64,000 nt of DNA from Pedobacter sp. FW305-3-2-15-E-R2A2 (GTDB lineage: Bacteria > Bacteroidota > Bacteroidia > Sphingobacteriales > Sphingobacteriaceae): assembly GCF_038446955.1 (NCBI RefSeq), contig NZ_CP151803.1:3844001-3908000 (forward strand), read 5' to 3'. A program made the translations under genes and the position numbers. Shown piece after piece: positions 8,611 to 18,417 of this stretch (positions are counted from its first letter, which is position 1; every line of letters starts with the position of its first letter). The notes beneath the pieces are model-generated. The model did no database searches, was not told the origin of the DNA, and was given only the letters and a program-made list of their open reading frames with translations.

Positions 8611-9108
8611 TTAAGCGGTTTTAACAGGAAAATAACCATTGTACCTTCCCGGAACCAGTTCCCAGATGACCAGGTTGCTCATTACATATTTCGAATTCAG
8701 GTAACCACCGATGGTACGTGATTTCATGATGGCATAAAAATCAGCAATTTCTTTCGCCAGACCTGGTTTACCGGCATTGGCTTCGATGAGTTTTTGCTGT
8801 AGCTCCGCTCCTGCTAATCCCTCAAAAGCATCCAGACCTTTCATAAAAGATTCCTGTTCTTGTTTTTCGTAGCAGTCGTCCAGCATTTTTAAGACAAAAA
8901 GGTGGAGTTTCAGGTCTTTGGCACCAGGGGTATTTGTTTTTGGAAGGATCAATTCTGCAATCTCTGCCAGTAATTTTTCCTGTGTGGCGGAAATATCCAG
9001 GTGTTGCAGTTGAATGGAAACTTTGCCCTCCTCTCTTAAACAGGAAGGTAGCAGGGCCATACCCCCTGCAAATATCAATACTTGTTTGATGGCTAAACGT
9101 CTGTTCAT
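8611..9108 (-). CDS. Gluconate 2-dehydrogenase subunit 3 family protein
   Basis: The protein has 165 residues. Its leader MNRRLAIKQV carries a twin-Arg-like pair followed by a hydrophobic segment ending LLPSC, which may be a lipobox. The body contains EIAELILPKTNTPGAKD, the hallmark of the small subunit of membrane gluconate/sugar dehydrogenases. It probably anchors and co-exports the GMC subunit encoded 12 bp downstream. The outer-membrane barrel gene lies 18 bp upstream, so the three genes are likely co-transcribed. No haem-binding motif is seen, and a cytochrome subunit is absent from the window. Confidence 0.85.
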   Translation of the reverse strand: MNRRLAIKQVLIFAGGMALLPSCLREEGKVSIQLQHLDISATQEKLLAEIAELILPKTNTPGAKDLKLHLFVLKMLDDCYEKQEQESFMKGLDAFEGLAGAELQQKLIEANAGKPGLAKEIADFYAIMKSRTIGGYLNSKYVMSNLVIWELVPGRYNGYFPVKTA

Positions 9109-9126
9109 TGGTTAATCGTGTGTCTG

Positions 9127-11781
9127 CTAATGTAATCCAAAATCCTGAAGTCTCATAGAAAAACCAAGTAAGAAAAACCGGGTCACCCCATTCGTCCGGC
9201 TTTCTGTAACCGCATTATCGGAGAAAGTTCTGTTCAGGCCATTGCCCTGATTCAGGAGGTCATTTACCGCAAAGGTGATCATTCCTGTTCTCTTTTTGAA
9301 AATGGTTTTTTCTATTCCTGCATTGATCAGTAGTGGATTGTTTGCCGCAATGGAATATCCGCTGTTGATCCTTTTAGTGCTGGTAAAATTCAGGGTCCAG
9401 GACTTGTTAAGGATAAACCTCGAGTAGAGGTTAAATGTCCAGGTTTCTACATTTCTCGTCTGACCTGCACTGCTTAAAGAATACGTGTTCGCATTCAATC
9501 CATAGCTGGCCTGTGCAGTGAGGCTCAGTTTCTCCGTGTTTGCAGAAAAGCTGAATTGTTGGTTGTAATTAAATCTTTTGCTGAAACTCTTCTTGCCATC
9601 GGTAAACAACACATCATTGGCACGGTCCAGATTTCCATTCAGGGAGAAAGCAAACCTTCTTCTTGAAAAAGGATAGGATAAGGTATAGGAAGTGCCGATG
9701 TTATAATTTCCATTTGCATTCACGTACCGTGTTTCCTGCTTCAGGCTGTTCAAGCTATCTACTACCAGAACCACATTCGCGACCACCTGATTTTGAATCA
9801 GGCCGGTGTTTAGTCCGATCTGGAAGGAAAGCCCACCCGCGGGATCAAAAAGACGGTAATCTACATTTGCATTGTGGTTAAAGGAAGTCTTCAGCTCCGG
9901 ATTTCCAATAATCACATTCTGGAGGTCTCTGGTATCCGCTACCGGTTGTAATTGCTGAAAATCAGGCGCATTACTAGAACCGTTATAGTTTCCACTGAGG
10001 GCCTGTGAGGGCGAAATCACAAAATTGAAGTTCCCTGAGGGTGAGAAATTGACCGTATTCTGCCGGATCCGGTCGGTACGGCCTTCATAGCTTCCCTTTA
10101 AAGAACTGGGCTGCAAAGAAATTCCGGCAGTATAATTCAAACGTTTTGAACCATACCTATAGCTGACCCGAAAATTATTATTGAGGAATGTGGAATGGTA
10201 AACGTTACTTAAGGAATCTACAAAACTGATCTGCCCATTCGGAGCCCTCACCCGGGTCTGTAGACTATTATTGGTCGCGGATAAAGAGAAAACGTAGTTA
10301 AAGTCGATATTCTTTGTGCTTACCGTATCATCCGGGCGACTGAGCGGTTCGCTATAGCTGACACTCGCGGTAAACTGATCATTGGAACTCTTGTTGTCCA
10401 CCAGACGGTTCAATAAACTATCCTTTATAAAAGCGCCTGTTTTCTGATCATAATAGCCTATTTTATTCATCATATCCTGGTCGCTTTTTGAGCTTCCCAA
10501 AACACCTGACAGGTTCACATACATCGTCCTTCCTTTTTTCTCAAAGCTTTTCCCCCAGCCAAAGTTAGCGTTCAGATTGGGGTTGTATTGATTCGAATTG
10601 CTGCTGTTATACAGGTCCTGCCGGATGGCCCCTTTCTGAACATTTTCGGAACTGCTGTTCGATCGCCCGTTAGAAAAACTACCGTTTAAAGAGGCAGTGA
10701 GGTATTCTTTATCATAGTTCCCCTGCAGATTCAGGTCAAAATTATGTCCGTCAGACTTCGACTCCGACGCGTTCTCGTTCGTAGTATATAAGGTTCCCAG
10801 CGGATTAACGCGTTCTATATAATTGAATTGATTGTTTTCATTGAGGTTGTTGTTAAACGCATAGTTGGCAGATCCAACCGTTCTTTTGCTAAGGTGATTC
10901 CGGTAGTTTCCCGAAGTATAAAGTCCACGGGTGGATCCTGCGCTGTTATTGGCATTGTTCAGGTTGGCACTTACCCCGATTTGTTTGTCGTCCTTCCAGA
11001 TATTCCCTGAGGTCTGAAAGCCATATCGGTTATTTGTCCCACCATCTATTCCGGCATTGCCAAAAGTCCCCCTGTTTCTTCCGGGTTTAGTAACCAGATT
11101 GAGGATCTTTTTTGGTGCTCCCATCTTTATCCCGGTGAGCTTAGCTTCCTCTCCATAGTCGTCAACCACCTGTATATGAGAGAACATTTCTGCAGGCAGC
11201 TGCTTGATGAATTCCTTTACATTACCGGTAAAAAAATCCTTTCCATTGACCCTGATTTTAGTCATTTCTTTCCCCATGGAAGTCACCTTTCCTTTCTCGT
11301 CCACTTCCATCCCCGGCAATTGTTTCAGCAATTGATCCACATGGTCTCCATCGCGAACCTTATAGGCTGCAGTATTGTATTCCAGGGTATCTTTTTTCAC
11401 TTTCATGGCCACAATCTTCCCTTCTATCACTACTTCTTTCAACATTTGGGTATCTGGTCGCAACAGGATCGGTTTCAGCTGAAGGGTGTTTTCTCCGGAT
11501 TTAAAGGTATGGGTACTTGACGCAGGGCGATAACCAATACTTCTGACAAGCAGGGAAAAATCCGGCGACTGAAACTGATCAAAGGAAAATTGTCCATCTT
11601 TATCCGTGTTGGTACTCAGGGTGTCTTTGCCAGCAATCATCCGGATATTGGCGCCTGGAATAGCCTGCCTGGTACTATCCGTTACACTCCCCTTCACAAG
11701 GCGCTTCAGCTGGGCGTTTAGTTTGAGCCCGGAACACAATAAGACAATAAGAAATAAGAAAATCCTCCCAGTAATACTCAA
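9127..11781 (-). CDS. Outer-membrane beta-barrel protein with carboxypeptidase-like N-terminal domain
   Basis: The protein has 884 residues. No ATG precedes the signal peptide (SITGRIFLFLIVLLCSGLKLNAQ) and an in-frame stop lies just upstream, so the TTG at 11781 is the best start. Residues 27-110 form a CarboxypepD_reg domain (VKGSVTDSTRQAIPGANIRM). A plug-like region follows (GDHVDQLLKQLPGMEVDEKG, then KIRVNGKDFFTG). The C-terminal ~550 residues are Asn/Ser-rich alternating strands ending in GLH, fitting OMP_b-brl_3 proteins related to TonB-dependent receptors. No SusD partner follows, so it is not a typical PUL SusC. The downstream GMC pair suggests it may help a sugar or other substrate cross the outer membrane, which is inference. 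Confidence 0.8.
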   Translation of the reverse strand: MSITGRIFLFLIVLLCSGLKLNAQLKRLVKGSVTDSTRQAIPGANIRMIAGKDTLSTNTDKDGQFSFDQFQSPDFSLLVRSIGYRPASSTHTFKSGENTLQLKPILLRPDTQMLKEVVIEGKIVAMKVKKDTLEYNTAAYKVRDGDHVDQLLKQLPGMEVDEKGKVTSMGKEMTKIRVNGKDFFTGNVKEFIKQLPAEMFSHIQVVDDYGEEAKLTGIKMGAPKKILNLVTKPGRNRGTFGNAGIDGGTNNRYGFQTSGNIWKDDKQIGVSANLNNANNSAGSTRGLYTSGNYRNHLSKRTVGSANYAFNNNLNENNQFNYIERVNPLGTLYTTNENASESKSDGHNFDLNLQGNYDKEYLTASLNGSFSNGRSNSSSENVQKGAIRQDLYNSSNSNQYNPNLNANFGWGKSFEKKGRTMYVNLSGVLGSSKSDQDMMNKIGYYDQKTGAFIKDSLLNRLVDNKSSNDQFTASVSYSEPLSRPDDTVSTKNIDFNYVFSLSATNNSLQTRVRAPNGQISFVDSLSNVYHSTFLNNNFRVSYRYGSKRLNYTAGISLQPSSLKGSYEGRTDRIRQNTVNFSPSGNFNFVISPSQALSGNYNGSSNAPDFQQLQPVADTRDLQNVIIGNPELKTSFNHNANVDYRLFDPAGGLSFQIGLNTGLIQNQVVANVVLVVDSLNSLKQETRYVNANGNYNIGTSYTLSYPFSRRRFAFSLNGNLDRANDVLFTDGKKSFSKRFNYNQQFSFSANTEKLSLTAQASYGLNANTYSLSSAGQTRNVETWTFNLYSRFILNKSWTLNFTSTKRINSGYSIAANNPLLINAGIEKTIFKKRTGMITFAVNDLLNQGNGLNRTFSDNAVTESRTNGVTRFFLLGFSMRLQDFGLH

Positions 11782-11832
11782 TTTAATTTCAATTTATGGC
11801 CTTAAGGCGGCTAATATAGAGAAATTCACTGG

Positions 11833-13035
11833 TTAGTTGATTAGAAAATGAGCAATGCGACAAGCATTTCCGGTACTTTTTTCATTTTTATGATCACTGA
11901 TCCGAAGCTTTAAAGTATGACTCCCTGCTTTCAGGTCAGCACCGAACAGCACATACCAGGGTAAATGCAGCGACTTGCTCCATTTGGTATATAAATCCAG
12001 TTCCCTTTCCGGGCCGTTGTCTATTGAATAAACCACCGTTCCGGCATCTGCACCAGACACGACAGACATACCTACCGCAGTACCTTTAAAGTTCAGTGTT
12101 AATGTCGCTGCCGGACGCGTAGCTACCAGCATCGGAACATGAACAAAGCCCTTGCGTGTTCCCAGTCCATCCGCAGGACGCCAGTCTTCTATTAGCTGCC
12201 ATCCATCTGAGTAGTTAGCTGTTGTGATTTTCTGATAATGTCCACGTTCAAAATTGCCTTTGATCAGAGGCTCAGGCAATTGGCGAAGCCCCATCTTTTT
12301 ATCGCCGGTTAATGCTGCATCCTCAAAATTGACAGCCAACAAGGTCCTGATGGTTTTCGCATAAACTCCCTGTCCGAATGGAGAAGGATGCAGGTCTTTG
12401 AAATCTTTGTCCCAATTGAATTCCTTATTTTCCATCCTGTCCCTGACCTCCTTTGCGAGGTTAATAGATGGCAATCCATAATGGGCAGCTATGAGTTCAT
12501 GGTTGACAATCGAAACCGGTATTTTCCCTTCATTATACGCCTTCGTTTTATCCGGATCGGCGAAAGACATCAGCACAATGTCCATATTGGGTTGATCCCG
12601 TTTTGCATGTCGGACCATCCCCTCCAGCGCGCGCAATTGCGTCAGGCTATCTGTACCATTTACCTCGTCATTTACCGCAGCTTCCAGAAACAACAAATCT
12701 ACTTTTCCGGAATCCAAAACATCTCTTTGCAGGCGAAATGCATGTGGTAAGCTACCCAGTGAAGGAATGCCGGCCGCAATAAAGTGAAATGAAGTATTGG
12801 GGAAACGGCGTTGCAGGGTGATACAAACAGAGTCCCGCCAGCCGGGCGCATTGGTGATCGATCCGCCAAGGAAAGCTACAGTAGCTGTTTTTTGATGGTT
12901 AAAAACCCGAAAAGCGTTCGGTAGTCCTTTTCTGGAGGAAATATAATGACGGTTGTCCAAGGGAGAAACCTGTCCATCAATCTCATTTATAAAACATAGC
13001 AATACGAAAAAAAACAACAACAGTCTCTTGGTCAT
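11833..13035 (-). CDS. Secreted SGNH/GDSL-type hydrolase
   Basis: The protein has 400 residues with an N-terminal signal peptide (MTKRLLLFFFVLLCFINEIDG). Block I is AFLGGSITNAPGW, carrying the Ser in a GGSIT variant of GDSL. Block III is EAAVNDE with the Asn, and block V is DLHPSPFGQ with Asp and His. The last ~140 residues look like a separate beta-sandwich module (LNFKGTAVGMSVVSGADAG). Family members are carbohydrate esterases or lipases acting in the periplasm or outside. It lies 51 bp upstream of the outer-membrane barrel gene on the same strand, so co-expression is plausible. The acyl group removed is not predictable. Confidence 0.82.
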   Translation of the reverse strand: MTKRLLLFFFVLLCFINEIDGQVSPLDNRHYISSRKGLPNAFRVFNHQKTATVAFLGGSITNAPGWRDSVCITLQRRFPNTSFHFIAAGIPSLGSLPHAFRLQRDVLDSGKVDLLFLEAAVNDEVNGTDSLTQLRALEGMVRHAKRDQPNMDIVLMSFADPDKTKAYNEGKIPVSIVNHELIAAHYGLPSINLAKEVRDRMENKEFNWDKDFKDLHPSPFGQGVYAKTIRTLLAVNFEDAALTGDKKMGLRQLPEPLIKGNFERGHYQKITTANYSDGWQLIEDWRPADGLGTRKGFVHVPMLVATRPAATLTLNFKGTAVGMSVVSGADAGTVVYSIDNGPERELDLYTKWSKSLHLPWYVLFGADLKAGSHTLKLRISDHKNEKSTGNACRIAHFLIN

Positions 13036-13080
13036 ATACAGGATTAACCCCTCTTAAATTAAGGCAGTTAAATATAGCGA

Positions 13081-14277
13081 TTAATGATTGGGGTCGTATT
13101 GATATACGATTTGATAAGGGGTATTTCTTAATTTTGCAGAGATTACACCTATAGGTAAGTCCTCCTTTTGTGGTGTAGGTTCGCAAACCGAATACAATTT
13201 CCCTTTGTAAACGATGGCATCGCCGATTGGCTTATCAAACTGAACACCCATGGTGATGTGCGTAGGATATAACATCGCAATCATGGGCAGATTATAGATC
13301 TCTTTGACCAGGTAAAAGAACAATGCTACCCGATCGTCACAGTCACTATGACTGGCAAATAAGGTCTCTTCAGGAGAAAGCCGCTTCTCTCCGCCATAAT
13401 TGGCCTGATCATCCTCATATAAAAAAGCATAACGGGTGAAGCGCATTAAATAGTCCACCCCTTTTTTCTGATTCATTCCTGCCACATTTTTTTTAAGTAA
13501 AGGAATCAGTGATCCATAGGTTTCTTTACTCAGTGGAATGTTAAAATAACTTTCAAAATCTACCCCGGGATAATTGGCAAAGATGGCTTCTACATCCTTA
13601 CTCAGCTTGATGTTAAAATGATAAGCTTTATGTTTATACACAAATTCCAGTTTCTTTTCAATGTAATTGTCCGGTTTAAAATCAGGCAGTTTAGTCACCT
13701 TATAAGAAAAGGATTTTGTGGCTCCTGCAACAGCAATCGTTACCGGGATCGGCGGGTCCTGATTCAGGTCTGCCTTAGGATAATCATGGTAATTGAGGCA
13801 CATGAATTTCTTGTGATCCACCATAAAGAATGGAATATCCGAAATGTCTTCATCATTGAAAATGTAGAAAATGATCCGGTCTTTACTGATGGCCAGTCTG
13901 GCATCATAACCTGACTTTGCCAAAAAGAACCATTTATATAAGGTATAACGGCTGTAATTGTCTCCCTTAGGACTAATTTGCTGCGCTGTTTTGCGAATCA
14001 GTTGATAATACAGCCAGTCGTTCAGTTCATATCTTTTGCGGTAAGCCAGCAGGGAATCTATGATCGGCTGGTAATCTCCGGAATTTAAACGTTGGTAAGC
14101 TGATTTGATTGATTGTTCGGAAAGCTCCGGAGCAGGAACCATCACAGAAGTATCAATCTCTGTGTTAAACGTTCCCTGATAAAATTCAAAAGCGATCCAT
14201 TGCTTACCCTGACCATAGGCGGTTGTCAAAGTAAGCGTCAGAAATAGCGTCCCGAAAATTTTAAAAAGACGGTCCAT
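13081..14277 (-). CDS. Secreted transglutaminase-like protein of unknown function
   Basis: The protein has 398 residues from the ATG at 14277, which directly precedes a signal peptide (DRLFKIFGTLFLTLTLTTAYG). An ATG seven codons further up is possible but would bury the signal. The C-terminal ~130 residues show SDCDDRVALFFYLVKE with a Cys and YPTHITMGVQF with a His, spaced as in the transglutaminase/papain-like fold. A following YKGKLYSVCEPT block lies where the third catalytic residue is expected. The N-terminal two thirds are not recognised. Proteins of this shape are common in Bacteroidota, but no activity is established to my knowledge. The SGNH gene follows after 45 bp. Confidence 0.62.
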   Translation of the reverse strand: MDRLFKIFGTLFLTLTLTTAYGQGKQWIAFEFYQGTFNTEIDTSVMVPAPELSEQSIKSAYQRLNSGDYQPIIDSLLAYRKRYELNDWLYYQLIRKTAQQISPKGDNYSRYTLYKWFFLAKSGYDARLAISKDRIIFYIFNDEDISDIPFFMVDHKKFMCLNYHDYPKADLNQDPPIPVTIAVAGATKSFSYKVTKLPDFKPDNYIEKKLEFVYKHKAYHFNIKLSKDVEAIFANYPGVDFESYFNIPLSKETYGSLIPLLKKNVAGMNQKKGVDYLMRFTRYAFLYEDDQANYGGEKRLSPEETLFASHSDCDDRVALFFYLVKEIYNLPMIAMLYPTHITMGVQFDKPIGDAIVYKGKLYSVCEPTPQKEDLPIGVISAKLRNTPYQIVYQYDPNH

Positions 14278-14346
14278 AAGAATTGCTTCGCTTAACATTA
14301 AATATACATAAAATTTACCTTAAATTAATGTAATATTTATGTCTTA

Positions 14347-17300
14347 TTAACTGAACAATGCGAGCAGTTCTTTTTTAGTTAAGGACTTATAAATGGAAGC
14401 ATCTGTCTTGATCAGGTCCCTGACGAGGTCCTTTTTCGAGGCTTGCAGTTTCCTGATTTTTTCTTCAATCGTATCCGGACAAATCAGGCGGACCGCAATC
14501 ACATTTTTCTGTTGCCCAATGCGGTATGTACGGTCAATGGCCTGGTTCTCTACCGCAGGATTCCACCAGGGATCAACCAGGTATACGTAATCTGCCTGTG
14601 TGAGGTTTAATCCTACCCCTCCTGCTTTCAGACTGATCAGGAACACCCGGATGTCCGGATTGTCCTGAAAAGAAGCAACTACCGCTTCCCGGTTTTTTGT
14701 TTGTCCGGTCAGGTAAGCAAAGGAAATTCCTTTCTCCTGTAATTCCTTTTTTATCAGTTCCAGCATGCCAACGAACTGAGAGAAAACGAGGATCTTGTGT
14801 TGCTTAGACTTATTCTCTATCTGTTCCAGTAATACCTCCATCTTCGCAGAAGAACTGCCATAGAATTCATCCTCGCTCAATAATGCCGGAGAATTACAAA
14901 TCTGCCTTAGCTTGGTGATGCCTTTTAAGACGTTCATGGTATTGCTGGCCACCTCTGCATCCGTTTGGTTGGTCAGGTAATCCCGGATTTCCTTTTCGTA
15001 ACCATCGTAAACTTTGCGTTGATCCGCTTCCATTTCACAATAAATGACCATTTCTGTTTTATCAGGCAGCTCTTTGGCCACCTGTTCTTTTGTACGCCGT
15101 AAAAGGAATGGATTGATCCGGTTTTGCAATTGCGTAGCGGCCCTACGGTCCTTAAACTGGTCGATCGGCGTAGAATAAATCTCTCTGAAATACTGCTTGC
15201 TGCCCAGTAAACCGGGACAGGCAAAAGACAGTTGTCCGTAAAGATCGAAGGTGTTGTTTTCTATCGGCGTTCCCGTCAGCACCACCTTGTTCCTGGATTG
15301 CAACAGGCGAACGGATTTATACCGCTGAGATTCCGGATTCTTAATGGTTTGCGATTCATCGAGAAAGATATAGTTAAATCGATATTCTTTCAGGAACCTG
15401 GCATCCGTAAGCAAGGTGCCATAAGAAGTAATCAGGACTTCATACTGATCAAAATCACGGTGGTGTTTAATCCGGTCCGTTCCATAAATGGTCAGCATTT
15501 TTATGGAAGGGGCAAATTTGGCGATTTCCTGTTGCCAGTTAAAAATCAGCGATGCAGGAACGACAATCAGATTGGTGTTATGTCCTATTTTTGCTCTTTG
15601 CGACAGAATGAAGGCGATGATCTGTATGGTCTTCCCTAAGCCCATATCATCTGCCAGGCAGGCGCCAAAATTAAATTCATCGAGGAAGTTCAGCCAGTTT
15701 AAGCCTTGTTTCTGATATTCCCTTAATGTGGCGTTCAGTCCTTCAGGTATGGCAACTTCTGTAATGGTATCTGAGCCAGATAGCTTCTTTTTATAAATGG
15801 CGAGCTGATCTTTCACCGATTCATCCAGAAGCTGGTCTTCGTACATCTCTTCAATGGCCGTAAAACTGATTTTAGGCGTTTGGATGTATTCCTCTACCAC
15901 TTCTCCCGCATTGAAATATTTGGTAAACTTCGCGATCCACTCATCCGGAAGAATTCCCATGGTGCCATCATCCAGCTTTACAAATTTGTTTTTGTTGCGG
16001 ATAGATTGGTGCAGGTGCCTTAATGAAACGACCTGGTTCCCATATTTAAGCTTTACCGCCGTTTTAAACCAATCAATTCCACTCATCACATTGATGGAAA
16101 TATTGGCCTTATGCTGGTTCAGGTTATTGTTCTTTAACTGATTGAAACCCAAAATCGTAATGCCCTTGTTCCGCCACTCTTCAAAGGCATGGAGAAACCA
16201 GTTATTTTCTAAAAGCCGGGTCTTGTGCAGGTAAAAGCAATCGTTACTTTCCAGCTGCTCCTCAAAATATGGATGTTGTCTGACCATATCGGAGGTAAAC
16301 TGAAGCTCTGCTGCTGCATCCCTGGATAAGGTAAACAGATTGCCATTCCGGTCTCTTGAACGGATTTGTTTCCTGGATAAGATGGGTATCTCCAGGTCTC
16401 CATATCGCATCACGGGAGTCAGCAAGACAAAATCTTCAGATTCAGAAAGGTAAATGAGCTGCTCATTCTCCAGGTCAAAACCTTTTTCTTCGATCTGCTT
16501 TTTCGTTGCAGCTTTCAGGTAGTCATAGGTCACTTTAACCCTGTTTTCGAGCTTGGAGAGAATGTCTTCCTGAAAAGCTTCAAATTTAGAATGGTGAATC
16601 AGCATCCGGTCATGGTGCTGCTTGAAGAAGTCAATCACCCTTAAAAAATCAGGATTGTCAATCAAATGAAGGTCGCGGTTCATTTGAATAAAATAATGAT
16701 ACTTCAACTGAATCTGATCCAGTGCGTAATCCATACCATCCAGTGTCAGTTTTCCAGACACTTCATAAAATTCCTGCCGCTGACTGACATGTAAACTCAT
16801 GTCTGCGGTTCCGCTTTTTAGTTGTATGGGTACAATGGAGCTTGCAGTGAGGTTGCTGGATACTTTGGCATCATGAAGAAAGACATTCAGCTTTAAGGGG
16901 TTCTTTGCCAGCGCTTTTAAAGCATCCAGATCTGAACTCGTACGTTCTGAATTGTAGTTGTTTTGAAACTTCAATACCCCGCTATAGAATTTCAGCTCCT
17001 CTTTACTTTCCGTTTTCCAGAGCAGGTCTGAGGGGTTTATGGTATTTATTGGGTTTTTAAACTTGCCCTCAAGCGTGGTTTGTGCTTCAATCAGCTCGAG
17101 TGTAAGGTGACTGTAAAAGCGGTGTTGCCCAAACACCAGTCCCATTTTATGATTGGCTTTAGCTGCCATGGAAACCGGCAATTGCAAACCTTGTTTTGGC
17201 AGCAGGGTATTTCTAAGTTCCTGCTTGATTTGCCCGTTTAATGGAAAAAGCTCCTTTCTGACCGTCTTAATTTTGGTGTTCCCGTTATCGTATTCCAGTT

Positions 17301-17706
17301 CAAAAAAGTCGGCAAGATTTTCTTCCTTTTCCAGGCCATAATCTTTGGCCTGCAGCTTCATCCTTTCCCCGCGCAATTTTGCATCAAAGAAAAGACGGAT
17401 CGCCGGACGTTCCATCAGGTTATGCAATGCCTGCGCCTGGTGCGCACATAATTTACTGCTGGTATCTGTGCAATTGCAGGTCAGGATCGTTACGTTTCCG
17501 CTTTGAGTAACGCCAACTCCCGGAAAAGGAATGCTGCTGCCAGGATGACTAAAAAAAACAGCATCAATTCGGATATCCTCGGGAAGCAGGTCATAATACC
17601 CCCTTGCCCCGGTATCCGGTTGCTCATTGACCTGTTTTAATATAAATAAGGTGGTTAGTTCTGAAAAATCAAAATCTCTTAAAATGTACTCTTTTCTAAC
17701 ATCCAT
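14347..17706 (-). CDS. SWIM zinc finger/SNF2-family helicase
   Basis: The protein has 1119 residues from the ATG at 17706; a TTG six codons upstream is also in frame. Residues 77-89 carry a SWIM-type CxC...CxH zinc site (CNCTDTSSKLCAH). A long beta-rich middle region follows. The SNF2 ATPase starts near residue 660: motif I DDMGLGKTIQ at about 685, motif II as DESQ near 780 instead of DEAH, and motif VI QAIDRTYRIGQQ near 1058. Bacterial SWIM-SNF2 proteins resemble RapA/HepA-like remodelers, but their role is poorly defined. No nuclease, methylase or defence gene sits next to it, so a housekeeping role at transcription or repair complexes seems likelier than phage defence. Confidence 0.88.
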   Translation of the reverse strand: MDVRKEYILRDFDFSELTTLFILKQVNEQPDTGARGYYDLLPEDIRIDAVFFSHPGSSIPFPGVGVTQSGNVTILTCNCTDTSSKLCAHQAQALHNLMERPAIRLFFDAKLRGERMKLQAKDYGLEKEENLADFFELEYDNGNTKIKTVRKELFPLNGQIKQELRNTLLPKQGLQLPVSMAAKANHKMGLVFGQHRFYSHLTLELIEAQTTLEGKFKNPINTINPSDLLWKTESKEELKFYSGVLKFQNNYNSERTSSDLDALKALAKNPLKLNVFLHDAKVSSNLTASSIVPIQLKSGTADMSLHVSQRQEFYEVSGKLTLDGMDYALDQIQLKYHYFIQMNRDLHLIDNPDFLRVIDFFKQHHDRMLIHHSKFEAFQEDILSKLENRVKVTYDYLKAATKKQIEEKGFDLENEQLIYLSESEDFVLLTPVMRYGDLEIPILSRKQIRSRDRNGNLFTLSRDAAAELQFTSDMVRQHPYFEEQLESNDCFYLHKTRLLENNWFLHAFEEWRNKGITILGFNQLKNNNLNQHKANISINVMSGIDWFKTAVKLKYGNQVVSLRHLHQSIRNKNKFVKLDDGTMGILPDEWIAKFTKYFNAGEVVEEYIQTPKISFTAIEEMYEDQLLDESVKDQLAIYKKKLSGSDTITEVAIPEGLNATLREYQKQGLNWLNFLDEFNFGACLADDMGLGKTIQIIAFILSQRAKIGHNTNLIVVPASLIFNWQQEIAKFAPSIKMLTIYGTDRIKHHRDFDQYEVLITSYGTLLTDARFLKEYRFNYIFLDESQTIKNPESQRYKSVRLLQSRNKVVLTGTPIENNTFDLYGQLSFACPGLLGSKQYFREIYSTPIDQFKDRRAATQLQNRINPFLLRRTKEQVAKELPDKTEMVIYCEMEADQRKVYDGYEKEIRDYLTNQTDAEVASNTMNVLKGITKLRQICNSPALLSEDEFYGSSSAKMEVLLEQIENKSKQHKILVFSQFVGMLELIKKELQEKGISFAYLTGQTKNREAVVASFQDNPDIRVFLISLKAGGVGLNLTQADYVYLVDPWWNPAVENQAIDRTYRIGQQKNVIAVRLICPDTIEEKIRKLQASKKDLVRDLIKTDASIYKSLTKKELLALFS

Positions 17707-17750
17707 TTCCTGCGGCAGTTCCAAATGCTAAAGGTAAGGAGAAAAAGAAT

Positions 17751-18344
17751 TTAACCTGAGGATCTGTTTCTTTTTGTTGCAATGACCAGTCCGGTTGCCC
17801 AGCATTGCTTGGTAATCAGCAGGTCTTCTCTTTTTTCCAATGTTTCCAGAAGTTTTGTTGCTTTCCCGGCATGCCCCTCCGGCCAATTGTCCTGCGGCAA
17901 CATATCGTCAATAATGTAGAATGCACCCGGTTTGAGCATGTGGATCGCTTCGTCGAGCATCAGGTATTTTCCATGCCAGGTATCGGCAAAAATATAATCG
18001 AATTTCTTATCGCTGTTTTTTTCCAGCCAGTCTCCTCCATCCGTACATTCCAGTTTTAACCGCTGGTCGGTACCTAAAAAATCTCTGGCAATCGCTAAAA
18101 ACCGCTCGTCATTGTCAATAGAAATTAAGGAAGAAGACTCATCCATCCCATCCAGGATCCAGGAGGTAGATAATCCTGTTCCAGTACCCAATTCCAGAAA
18201 ATCACCGCCTGGTTTTGAACCAGCCAGTGTTTTAAGCAGGGAGCAAGTCAGCACCTCAGAGGCCATGGAAAATTCCGAATCTATGGTTGCTTCATTGATG
18301 GCCACATAGGCCTTTGGGTAGGCTTGTCTGATTTCTTCTATCAT
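17751..18344 (-). CDS. Class I SAM-dependent methyltransferase (O-methyltransferase type)
   Basis: The protein has 197 residues. SAM-binding motif I is FLELGTGTGLSTSW, followed by the acidic motif II SLISIDNDE and motif IV FDYIFADTWHG. The motif set and length fit the O-methyltransferase_24/catechol-O-methyltransferase-like group. The cell location is cytosolic and the acceptor is unknown. It lies between the SNF2 gene and a HAD gene on the same strand, with 44-73 bp gaps, so it may be weakly coupled to either. There is no pathway context that names the substrate. Confidence 0.8.
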   Translation of the reverse strand: MIEEIRQAYPKAYVAINEATIDSEFSMASEVLTCSLLKTLAGSKPGGDFLELGTGTGLSTSWILDGMDESSSLISIDNDERFLAIARDFLGTDQRLKLECTDGGDWLEKNSDKKFDYIFADTWHGKYLMLDEAIHMLKPGAFYIIDDMLPQDNWPEGHAGKATKLLETLEKREDLLITKQCWATGLVIATKRNRSSG

Positions 18345-18417
18345 TACTAAAGGGGATTTACTATATATAAAGGCAGAAGATAGTAAAATAGAAGAGAAAA
18401 TAAAGCTTCTTTTAACT

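Noticed and set aside
9127..11781. SusC of a polysaccharide utilisation locus
   Set aside because: No SusD-like gene follows, and the protein lacks the SusC length of about 1000 residues and a clear TonB box.
14347..17706. SNF2 helicase as a phage-defence (DISARM- or Zorya-like) component
   Set aside because: No methylase, PLD, DUF1998 or other defence gene accompanies it.
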